This document shows positions 1 through 5,933 of a stretch of 6,464 nucleotides of DNA, piece after piece. Made by a program: the position numbers and the translations under genes. The notes under the pieces are model-generated. The model was not told the DNA's origin. It saw only the letters and a program-made list of their open reading frames with translations, and ran no database searches. Location of the stretch: assembly GCA_002725475.1 (NCBI GenBank), contig PBPH01000052.1, positions 1 to 6,464 of the forward strand, written 5' to 3'. The DNA is from Methanobacteriota archaeon (lineage in GTDB: Archaea; Thermoplasmatota; Poseidoniia; Poseidoniales; Thalassarchaeaceae). How positions within the stretch are numbered: position 1 is the first letter of the stretch; every line of letters starts with the position of its first letter.

Positions 1-314
1 CCATTGATGCCGTTACAAGTGATCAACAAATGAGACAAAAGGATGCCCAAGTCGGAACAATGCCTAGACGCCCATCTGGACTACCAAAGGCAGCAGTATT
101 TGACATAGAAATGAATACATGGACCCTATTTGGAAGGCCTGTAGAAGCATCAGTAGCACCCCCACCTACCATTACAAAACCAAAAAGAAAGGCAAGTGCT
201 CAAGTGGCAGTCCAAAGTAGATCAAACAATAACCCAGGCCTGCCCTCAATTCCAACACCTCCAAAGAAGGCAAAGAAGAGCAGCCCTAGGTTACCAAATA
301 TCCCTCAAATATGA
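1..314 (+). CDS. 3' end of an unrecognised gene with a Pro/Lys/Ser-rich tail (5' partial)
   Basis: The reading frame is open from the left edge, with no stop before TGA at 312-314, so this is most likely the last ~103 codons of a longer gene. The ATG at 30 is probably internal. I do not recognise the protein. After a short more ordered stretch around AVFDIEMNTWTLFGRP, the last ~60 residues are low complexity: runs such as APPPTITKPKRK, a polar RSNNN patch, and two similar proline/lysine blocks (PGLPSIPTPPKKAKK, then SPRLPNIPQI). Such a basic proline-rich tail is probably disordered and may be a linker or an interaction tail; that is inference. The stop overlaps the start of the tatC-like gene (ATGA, 311-314), which suggests co-transcription and coupled translation. 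It may therefore belong to the same export or membrane process, but the visible sequence does not show this. Confidence 0.6.
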   Translation, partial: IDAVTSDQQMRQKDAQVGTMPRRPSGLPKAAVFDIEMNTWTLFGRPVEASVAPPPTITKPKRKASAQVAVQSRSNNNPGLPSIPTPPKKAKKSSPRLPNIPQI

Positions 315-1138
315 TGGGGGATGCCCTACTCCGCAAACCAATGGCGAACGACGCGACAGAGAAGTTGGCTCGTGATGTGGAGTCATTACTTAGTACAGAG
401 AATGGAGAATTATTACTTTCTGTCGGGGATTTTGTTCGGCAGCGAGTTAAACGTTGGGCACTAATTTTCTTTGGGGGTATGATGGTTGGTTACCCTATTG
501 CAGGTATTGCATTGAGTTGGTTATTGAACCAAACAAATCTAATTCCTGAAGACGCATCGATTGTCATCCTACAGCCATTAGAAATTGTAATCATACAACT
601 TAGATTAGCCGCACATTTAGGAGTGGCTTTAGTTTTCTTATCTGTGATAGTTGATGCTGCGATAATTGCTGCAAAAAATGAACAATTGAAGGGGCAGTTA
701 AGGGGTGTGAAATTGTCGCAATTTTCCTCATTCAGTAGTGCCATCTTAGCACTACTATGCTCTTTTGGTCTAGCAATAGCAGGAATTTGGTATGTACTTG
801 ATTTTCTTTTACCGCTCCTACTTGAGTATCTTCAATCTGATGCCGCATCTATTGGAGTTACTACAACATGGCAACTATCCGCTTGGATTGGATTTATCGC
901 GGGTCTTTGCTTAGGCGCCGCGATAGGATTCCAAGTACCTCTTGCAACATTAATTGCACTCCGAGGTAATCTTGTAACTAGAAAAGAATTGATTCATTAT
1001 CGAAGGCATCTGTGGTTTGCAGGCTTCTGCGCCGGGGCAATACTTTCTCCACCAGATCCATTGTCGATGTTTTTGGTAGCAGGACCAATGTTGATTCTTT
1101 TCGAGTTTTCACTAATTATCGACCGGGTCCTGAACTGA
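311..1138 (+). CDS. tatC: Divergent TatC-family (Sec-independent translocase) membrane protein
   Basis: TatC is the multi-spanning receptor of the twin-arginine translocation system, which exports folded proteins across the cytoplasmic membrane. This 275-residue protein has about six hydrophobic segments (near 49-72, 90-120, 140-172, 188-218, 233-245 and 250-270), the TatC length and topology. Family hallmarks are the PLEIVIIQLRL stretch (89-99, matching the PTEaFftylKl region), FQVP (207-210), then SPPDPLS (246-252) with Asp249 and GPMLILFE (258-265). The first half is degenerate. The N-terminal HLxELRxR element reads GDFVRQR without its Glu, the FxxPGLxxxE loop after helix 2 is not recognisable, and the conserved Glu of FExP is Gln208. 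Function may therefore differ from canonical TatC; it could be a paralogue partnering a normal one. The start at 311 overlaps the upstream stop; Met11 (base 341) is an alternative, and neither has a clear Shine-Dalgarno site. The 3' end overlaps the convergent transporter gene by 27 bp. Confidence 0.82.
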   Translation: MMGDALLRKPMANDATEKLARDVESLLSTENGELLLSVGDFVRQRVKRWALIFFGGMMVGYPIAGIALSWLLNQTNLIPEDASIVILQPLEIVIIQLRLAAHLGVALVFLSVIVDAAIIAAKNEQLKGQLRGVKLSQFSSFSSAILALLCSFGLAIAGIWYVLDFLLPLLLEYLQSDAASIGVTTTWQLSAWIGFIAGLCLGAAIGFQVPLATLIALRGNLVTRKELIHYRRHLWFAGFCAGAILSPPDPLSMFLVAGPMLILFEFSLIIDRVLN

Positions 1139-2947
1139 GCCAATTTCTTCTGAACTAGATCTAGCGGCTTTGTCCGCTGCGTTCGCCACAGCAATGCCAT
1201 CTTCAACATCTACCCATTTCATCATTATAGTCCCAGACAAAATAAGTAAGCCGATACTTAGGATGGCCACCCTGTCGTCGTATAGAATAGCCAATGTACC
1301 ATACAAAAATGGTCCAACGAACGCTGCAACCTTGCCGAAGAAGCCGAAGAAACCAAAGAATTCAGCACTACGTGTTTCAGGCACCATCTGTCCAAAGAGA
1401 CTTCGAGAGAGGCCCTGGGAACCGCCCATGATTGAACCGAAAAGAACCCCTAAAATTAGGAATTGAATCGTAACTGATATGCCTAGTGGCTGCCATACTT
1501 TATCTCGGGCTTCTTCAGCAATGAAATCTAAGGGCCCATCACCAAGATTTGTCGGATGATCCGTTCCAGCTAATGATTCGATAAATTCAGGGCCACCATT
1601 CCCATCCTGCTTGAAACTAATACTGAATCTAGAATCTGCAATCTTCTCTTTTAGCAAATCTAATTTGGTATGGTTTACAGAATCCTCCCCTGACAAGATA
1701 ACGTTCGATGGGTTACCGTCATTATCTTTAGCCCATTCTAGAACTTCAGTTTCGTGAATTTTATCGTTAACCTGTACAGGAAGGATCTCTCGAAACTCCA
1801 TTGCCCATTTTTGTTCATCACTATCAGGGTCCTGCGCTAATTCCCCGAGGTTGATTTTTGTAGTTACAGTGTAATAGCCCTCGCCATCATAGGCCCAATT
1901 GTACTGTATATCGTAGTCCTCGTGAGCCTCCGGTGCCAATGGTGCAAATGTTAGAGCAAGAACACCCACTGTGGTGGCGATGATTAGAGAAAGGTGCAAT
2001 GCCTTCTTGGTTGAATATATCTCAGCTATTTTGGTGAATCCAATGGCGCAAGGCGCTGCAACAAACTGAATGATGAGGATAGTTAGGATAAGATCAGTTG
2101 TAGTCAAACCCAGGACAACAGGGCCGAAAATACCGGCGATAGCTGTTATTGTATTGATCCCATCGATGTATAGGAAATAAGCCAGCATGAAAAAGAACAG
2201 AGTGCGGAAATCCTTCCTTTTGGACAGGGTTGATTGGACTTCTTTGAATGCAAAAACTGTTGTTTTTACAAAACTCATTTTTTCCATTTCATTTTCAATC
2301 CGTGGCTCCGGCACCCACTTGAAGGTCAATAGAGAAAATCCGAACCACCACATTCCCGATGTTGCCATACAGAACGGGATGACCCAATCACCTTCAAGGC
2401 GCATGACCATGCCAAGATGAGCGACCAGTAGAAGACCGCCGCCCAAGTAACCGTATGCGAAGGCTTTGTTGGAAATATCATCCATCTCTTCATTTTCTCC
2501 AAGGTGGGGCAACAATGCATTGTAGAATACTCCTGCGCCGTTGAGACCAATATTTGCAAACACGAACATGACCATCAACCAAGCCCACTTCATGCTGATG
2601 GGTATCATATTGGTCCCAGCTAATGCAAGTAGGAAAGTTGCTCCTGCACCAACGTAAGTGAGAATTTTCAGCCACCACATTTTGATTTGCCTACGGTCAG
2701 CGGTGACTCCTAAAGATGGGCTAACAAAAGCGACCATCAATGTCCCCAAGGCAACCGAATATGACCATATGGCGGAACCAGATAACTCGATACTAGCAAT
2801 TCTCGTAGTGAGCCCATTCGCTTCAAGGAAGAGATATGCAAACCAAGGAGGTAGAATGGCCGCTGTGACGCTTGTTTCAAATGCTGACTTACCCCAATCG
2901 TACATGCAATATCCTTTGATTTGCAAGTCGCTATCCACTTCAGCCAT
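1112..2947 (-). CDS. UMF1/Atg22-like MFS transporter with a large extracytoplasmic insert
   Basis: This is a Major Facilitator Superfamily permease of the UMF1 (Atg22-like) type; the substrate cannot be read from the sequence. Family marks in order: MYDWGKSAFET (15-25, the YDWAnSAf signature), GVTADRRQIK (80-89, the helix 2-3 cytoplasmic motif), GVFYNALLPHLG (139-150), GYLGGG (166-171), YFLYIDGINTI (257-267), GGSQGLSRSLFGQMVPE (508-524) and FFGKVAAFVGP (536-546). Twelve membrane helices can be traced. Residues ~337-484, between helices 9 and 10, form a polar, acidic domain of about 148 residues absent from ordinary members. By the topology (helix 2-3 loop inside) it lies outside the membrane. 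I start at base 2947 (MAEVDSDLQIKGYCMYDW, 611 aa) because the family homology begins there; the longer upstream frame to 3106 has no family similarity and runs into the opposite gene. The C-terminal ~30 residues are a polar tail. No Shine-Dalgarno site is visible. Confidence 0.88.
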   Translation of the reverse strand: MAEVDSDLQIKGYCMYDWGKSAFETSVTAAILPPWFAYLFLEANGLTTRIASIELSGSAIWSYSVALGTLMVAFVSPSLGVTADRRQIKMWWLKILTYVGAGATFLLALAGTNMIPISMKWAWLMVMFVFANIGLNGAGVFYNALLPHLGENEEMDDISNKAFAYGYLGGGLLLVAHLGMVMRLEGDWVIPFCMATSGMWWFGFSLLTFKWVPEPRIENEMEKMSFVKTTVFAFKEVQSTLSKRKDFRTLFFFMLAYFLYIDGINTITAIAGIFGPVVLGLTTTDLILTILIIQFVAAPCAIGFTKIAEIYSTKKALHLSLIIATTVGVLALTFAPLAPEAHEDYDIQYNWAYDGEGYYTVTTKINLGELAQDPDSDEQKWAMEFREILPVQVNDKIHETEVLEWAKDNDGNPSNVILSGEDSVNHTKLDLLKEKIADSRFSISFKQDGNGGPEFIESLAGTDHPTNLGDGPLDFIAEEARDKVWQPLGISVTIQFLILGVLFGSIMGGSQGLSRSLFGQMVPETRSAEFFGFFGFFGKVAAFVGPFLYGTLAILYDDRVAILSIGLLILSGTIMMKWVDVEDGIAVANAADKAARSSSEEIGSVQDPVDN

Positions 2948-2972
2948 ACAAATCGGAGTACATACTAGGGCT

Positions 2973-4106
2973 ATGAGTATTGCAGTTTCTAGATGTAACT
3001 TCCCTTTGGGTTCAAGTGTTGAACCGATATCGGGAAAAACGGGGATTGGTTTGAGTTGGTCGCAACCTCGAGAAAATTCTATTGATGCAATCAAAATGGG
3101 TATCAATCATTTTGATGGTGTAGAGTTCGATTTACGGCTATCCTCAGATGGAGTACTGATGCTCCACCATGACAATAAAATTGCCGGGGGCAAATATTTT
3201 GAGAATCAAACCGCTGATGAAGTCAAATCAATTGCTGATACTTTCGAAGATTTGTTGAAAGTTTCTGAATTTACAAAACCATGGCAAGAGGAAGGGAAAA
3301 CCGTCTGCATTGAACTCAAATCCCCTCATCCCAGTAGCGGTGTAGCTGGTGGGTGGAAGGGTGGCTCAAAGAAAGTCAATTACCTGATTAAGATGATTGA
3401 AATGGTTGATGAAGCAATCTCTGATTTTGATTTACCTGAAGGTACAACTGTGATTTATGCGTTTGACAAAAAATTCCTGAAGGCGATCAACTCTGTAGGA
3501 TGTAATCATCCTCATGCAATTCTAATGCCAAGATTGAGGGAATGGAGTTCAGGGAACATCAACAAAGCAATGGCATCCCCTTCTTTCATAGCTCATTCAA
3601 TGCCACGGTTGATGAAAAAACATCAGAAATGGGGCGCTCCAATGACTCCATGCGCTCTTGATTACCTAACTGGTTTCACTCGCCATCTAACCTTGGGAAC
3701 TACTGTTGGACTTCATGGAAGAGGATTAGAGAAATTAACCAAGGCCAGAAAGGGATTTCCTGCATTTTGTTGGCCCGTCCCACTTAATCATGAAAGAGCA
3801 GTCCTAGATGCAGGATTAACAGCAATTACCGATTCGTCATCGCCTGAAATAAATCAATTGCCAGACGGTAGTGAAAGGCGTACAAAACCTGCGACTAAAC
3901 CGTTGTCAAAAGGTGATTCACAGCCATGGAATGAGATGTCTAAAGGAGAACATAGAGAATTGCTTACTCAGATGAAAAAACAGTGGCTTTGGAAACGTTC
4001 AGTTGATGAATTAATAAATTCAAGTGAAGCTAATCAGATTCCTTGGGAAGTACCTAGGATGATTGGACATAGAGGGGCGGGAAAAACTCATCACTCAATT
4101 GACTAG
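2973..4106 (+). CDS. Glycerophosphodiester phosphodiesterase (GDPD) with its HRG motif at the C-terminus
   Basis: GDPD enzymes hydrolyse glycerophosphodiesters to glycerol phosphate and an alcohol, using a TIM barrel with a metal site. Numbering from the ATG at 2973 (377 aa), the family core is clear: RENSIDAI (33-40), GVEFDLRLSSDG (49-60; metal ligands Glu51 and Asp53), MLHHD (63-67; His66), IELK (113-116; Glu114), and the closing barrel strand GLTAITDSSSPE (281-292). A polar linker (~297-357) follows. The HRG motif carrying the first catalytic His, which should precede RENS, is missing there (the site reads IGLSW). Instead PRMIGHRGAGKT appears at 361-372, five codons before the TAG stop. 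The gene may be circularly permuted, or a tandem enzyme cut at both ends. The start is uncertain: 2973 is the last ATG before the homology, but lies only 25 bp from the divergent transporter start and has no clear Shine-Dalgarno site; TTG at 3006 or 3051 is possible. The gene ends 1 bp from the convergent citrate synthase. Confidence 0.8.
   Translation: MSIAVSRCNFPLGSSVEPISGKTGIGLSWSQPRENSIDAIKMGINHFDGVEFDLRLSSDGVLMLHHDNKIAGGKYFENQTADEVKSIADTFEDLLKVSEFTKPWQEEGKTVCIELKSPHPSSGVAGGWKGGSKKVNYLIKMIEMVDEAISDFDLPEGTTVIYAFDKKFLKAINSVGCNHPHAILMPRLREWSSGNINKAMASPSFIAHSMPRLMKKHQKWGAPMTPCALDYLTGFTRHLTLGTTVGLHGRGLEKLTKARKGFPAFCWPVPLNHERAVLDAGLTAITDSSSPEINQLPDGSERRTKPATKPLSKGDSQPWNEMSKGEHRELLTQMKKQWLWKRSVDELINSSEANQIPWEVPRMIGHRGAGKTHHSID
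3009..3033. promoter_or_regulatory. Two adjacent perfect dyads between divergent genes (putative operator)
   Basis: GGTTCAA-GTG-TTGAACC (3009-3025) is a perfect inverted repeat with 7-bp arms and a 3-bp centre. It runs directly into the perfect 10-bp palindrome CCGATATCGG (3024-3033), sharing two C bases. The pair lies 62 bp upstream of the transporter start at 2947 and near the beginning of the opposite GDPD reading frame, a suitable place for a regulator controlling one or both genes. This is inference from symmetry and position; no regulator is encoded nearby. It lies inside the GDPD gene if that gene starts at 2973, but upstream of it if a later start is used. Confidence 0.4.
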
Positions 4107-4107
4107 T

Positions 4108-5286
4108 TTATTCTAGCCGCTGTATGGGTTGATTTACACCGATATATTTTGGGCGGTAAATTGGTACCCCTCTGCCAGAACGTGCATTTCTCTCATCAAT
4201 TATTTGAGCGCTAATTCCAATCACTCTAGCCCAACCAAAGAAAGTTGTGTAATATTCTGGTTTATGGAAGCCAACTGCGTGTAGAAGAGCACCCGATGCA
4301 ACATCTACATTTGCATGTGGGTTGCTAATCTTTGGATTTTCAGATAATACCTTTGGAGCAACCTCTCTCAATGCCTTAACAATCTTGTAATTCTCATCAT
4401 CGGGACATATTTCCTCGCCTAAATCAATCTGCACTGCTGCCCTTGGATCTTCTGCCCTAAGGACTGCATGACCAAAGCCGTATATTGGCCGCTTTGCTGC
4501 CAATTCACTGCGAACAAATTCCTCAATCTTTGCTGGATCGTCCGTGCCTATTCTCTGTACAAATTCAAGACACGATTGGTTAGCTCTTCCATGAAGTGGG
4601 CCAGATAATGCATTCATTGCACTGGACATAGATGCATAGAGAGTAGCTCTACCACTAGCAACGCATTTCCCTGAAAAAGTAGAGAGATTTCCACCACCAT
4701 GATCCATGTGTAAAACTAAGAATGTACGTAATACTCTAATCATTTTTTCAGCCTCATCACCCTCTACTCCGAGTAAATGAACAAAGTTCTCAACCATTCC
4801 TCTTTGGGGCTCACTACCAGATTTTGGTAATCCTCGACCACCCCTTAATCTGAAAATTGTAGCCATCAATTCAGGCATTCTTGCTATTAGATTGAGGCTA
4901 TCTGCACGAACATCACCAGTGGTTTCTGCGATTCCCAAGGCTTGAATTCCAACTGAAAGCCAATCCATAGCATGACCACTTCCCGGAGTCATTGATTCTA
5001 AAATCCTCAGAGCTCCAGCAGGCATCTCTTCTGCCCGGGCTGCTATTTCTTTGGCAAGATCTTGTGATTCTTGACGATTTGGTAATCTTTTCTCAAATAA
5101 GAGGAACACAATATCTTCTGGGCTCATATCTGCAAGGTCACTGACAGGATAACCCACATAATGTACTCCTTTTGTAGGACTAACAAAGGAAGTTCTGCAA
5201 GTTCCAACTGGGATTCCCCTCAATCCGGTGTCGAGATTACTATCCTTAATTTCAAACAACGTTGGTTGCTCCTCGGAATCACTCAT
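4108..5286 (-). CDS. gltA: Citrate synthase, eukaryote-like si type
   Basis: This cytoplasmic enzyme condenses acetyl-CoA and oxaloacetate to citrate, the entry step of the TCA cycle. At 392 residues it is complete. The catalytic triad is in place: His232 in GPLHGRANQ, His273 in GFGHAVLRAEDPR and Asp328 in ANVDVASG. The substrate-binding arginines are Arg282 (DPR), Arg354 (FFGWARVIG) and Arg378 (YRPK); HMDHGGGN (193-200) supplies the conserved His196 region. The wording GHAVLR, GPLHGxANQ and DHxGGN follows the mitochondrial-type enzymes rather than the common bacterial form GFGHRVYK / GPLHGGANE. The C-terminal RPKYIGVNQP lacks the extra sequence seen in some relatives. The ATG at 5286 is well supported by AAGGAGG nine bases upstream and by homology beginning at GLRGIPVGTCRTSFV (21-35). 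The gene is monocistronic with its own promoter; its stop lies 1 bp from the end of the opposing GDPD gene. The N-terminal ~20 acidic residues are not conserved. The symbol is by function, not orthology. Confidence 0.96.
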   Translation of the reverse strand: MSDSEEQPTLFEIKDSNLDTGLRGIPVGTCRTSFVSPTKGVHYVGYPVSDLADMSPEDIVFLLFEKRLPNRQESQDLAKEIAARAEEMPAGALRILESMTPGSGHAMDWLSVGIQALGIAETTGDVRADSLNLIARMPELMATIFRLRGGRGLPKSGSEPQRGMVENFVHLLGVEGDEAEKMIRVLRTFLVLHMDHGGGNLSTFSGKCVASGRATLYASMSSAMNALSGPLHGRANQSCLEFVQRIGTDDPAKIEEFVRSELAAKRPIYGFGHAVLRAEDPRAAVQIDLGEEICPDDENYKIVKALREVAPKVLSENPKISNPHANVDVASGALLHAVGFHKPEYYTTFFGWARVIGISAQIIDERNARSGRGVPIYRPKYIGVNQPIQRLE

Positions 5287-5295
5287 TCACACTCG

Positions 5296-5302
5296 CCTCC
5301 TT
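5296..5302 (-). promoter_or_regulatory. Strong Shine-Dalgarno site of the citrate synthase gene
   Basis: On the minus strand this reads AAGGAGG, followed by nine bases and the ATG at 5286. It is the only convincing Shine-Dalgarno site in the window and fixes the start of citrate synthase. The other genes have no comparable site, so mixed initiation (leaderless or coupled for the rest) is likely. Confidence 0.8.
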
Positions 5303-5330
5303 GCGGGATTCTTGCTCACACTAGTCAAAG

Positions 5331-5336
5331 GTATAA
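5331..5336 (-). promoter_or_regulatory. TATA-like promoter box for citrate synthase
   Basis: The minus strand reads CACTTATACCTTT here, with TTATAC at the centre. An archaeal TATA box would place transcription start about 25 bases downstream, near 5307. That gives a leader of about 20 bases that contains exactly the AAGGAGG site. The spacing is the main support; no clear BRE purine tract was recognised upstream. In a bacterium the same hexamer could act as a -10 element, with a slightly longer leader. Confidence 0.4.
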
Positions 5337-5450
5337 GTGCGACGCAACAAATCTAGAATTTATGCAAATAGAAATACCTTATTACTGCTCATTGATTTTC
5401 AAACTGCTAAACCCAATAGTTACAGGTCAGATACCCTTAGCCAGTAAATA

Positions 5451-5930
5451 ATGGCTCGTTGGGAGAGAATGTTTCGAAATCGCGACGATAGCTGGTGGAA
5501 AAATGGTGTAAACTTTACTTGCATTCCTGATTGTGGTCGTTGTTGTGACGAACCCGGAGGTATTGTATATCTGTCACGTGAAGATGCTACTAGGATTGCA
5601 AAAAATTTTGATATGACCGTTAAGGATTGGCTGTCAAAGAATTGCAGAACGACCCTTGATGGGCGCTTTGTCTTGGAATCAAAACCGGAAGATGGGCGCT
5701 GTATTTATCTGGCACCAGATAAAACCTGTACTATCTATGAAGTAAAGCCATCACAATGTTCTGCATTCCCTTTTTGGAGAGAAAATCTAGTTTCTGACAG
5801 GGCTTGGCAAAAGACGAAAGCAATGTGCCCTGGCATTGATCACCCCGATGCAATTGTAATTGATGGAAATGCAATTTGGGTAAAACTAGAACAAGACAGA
5901 ATCGCAGAAGATGGCTTCAAATTCATCTAA
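5451..5930 (+). CDS. YkgJ-family cysteine-cluster protein (putative Zn/Fe-binding)
   Basis: This 159-residue soluble protein belongs to the YkgJ family (PF03692), whose members are thought to chelate zinc or iron; biochemical roles are mostly unknown. The family pattern is complete. An N-terminal cluster FTCIPDCGRCC (22-32; Cys24, 28, 31, 32) is followed by VYLSREDATRIAKNF (39-53). Then come GRCIYL (82-87; Cys84) and KTCTIYEVKPSQCSAFPFW (91-109; Cys93 and Cys103, the CxIYexRPxxCrxFPf signature), with a last Cys126 in AMCPGI. Cys65 lies between the clusters. There is no signal peptide or membrane segment, so it is probably cytoplasmic. The ATG at 5451 fits the family's usual lead of about 20 residues before the first cysteine; no Shine-Dalgarno site is present, so leaderless translation is possible. 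It ends 3 bp from the convergent coiled-coil gene. Neighbours give no hint of a substrate or partner. Confidence 0.9.
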   Translation: MARWERMFRNRDDSWWKNGVNFTCIPDCGRCCDEPGGIVYLSREDATRIAKNFDMTVKDWLSKNCRTTLDGRFVLESKPEDGRCIYLAPDKTCTIYEVKPSQCSAFPFWRENLVSDRAWQKTKAMCPGIDHPDAIVIDGNAIWVKLEQDRIAEDGFKFI

Positions 5931-5933
5931 TAT

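Larger units (their letters stand above)
5287..5450. other. Divergent intergenic region, citrate synthase / YkgJ-like gene
   Basis: This 164-bp AT-rich stretch is the only real intergenic space in the window. Its left part holds the citrate synthase Shine-Dalgarno site and TATA-like box. For the rightward YkgJ-like gene I find no convincing promoter: GAATTTATG near 5357-5365 and ACCTTATTA near 5376-5384 are AT-rich candidates only. The start at 5451 has no Shine-Dalgarno site. A rightward open frame crossing the region is the antisense of the citrate synthase N-terminus continuing by chance and is not called. Confidence 0.6.

Noticed and set aside
2658..2972. Long N-terminal extension of the GDPD reading frame starting at 2658.
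   Set aside because: This stretch is the antisense of the transporter's first ~97 codons, which carry clear MFS motifs, and it has no GDPD similarity.
3008..3025. GGGTTCAAGT looks like a tRNA T-loop, suggesting a tRNA remnant or attachment site.
   Set aside because: The stem needed to close a T-arm is absent and no acceptor or anticodon arm is found nearby; the sequence is better described as a dyad.
2948..3106. 53-residue N-terminal extension of the transporter, with a hydrophobic stretch that might be a signal peptide.
   Set aside because: UMF1 homology begins shortly after the Met at 2947, and the extension overlaps the first GDPD codons (RENSIDAI) on the opposite strand.
4065..4088. GHRGAGKT fits the Walker A pattern GxxxxGK[ST].
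   Set aside because: Only five residues follow before the stop, so no P-loop domain can exist. The preceding W-x-x-P-R-M-I context matches the GDPD first strand instead.
4103..4115. CTAG-ttatt-like repeat between the GDPD and citrate synthase stops as a hairpin terminator.
   Set aside because: It consists only of two self-complementary CTAG tetramers, too short to form a meaningful stem.
5161..5451. Rightward 96-codon open frame ending in TAATG at the YkgJ-like start.
   Set aside because: Most of it is antisense to the citrate synthase N-terminus and the rest crosses the promoter region. The composition is not protein-like, so the stop/start overlap is coincidental.
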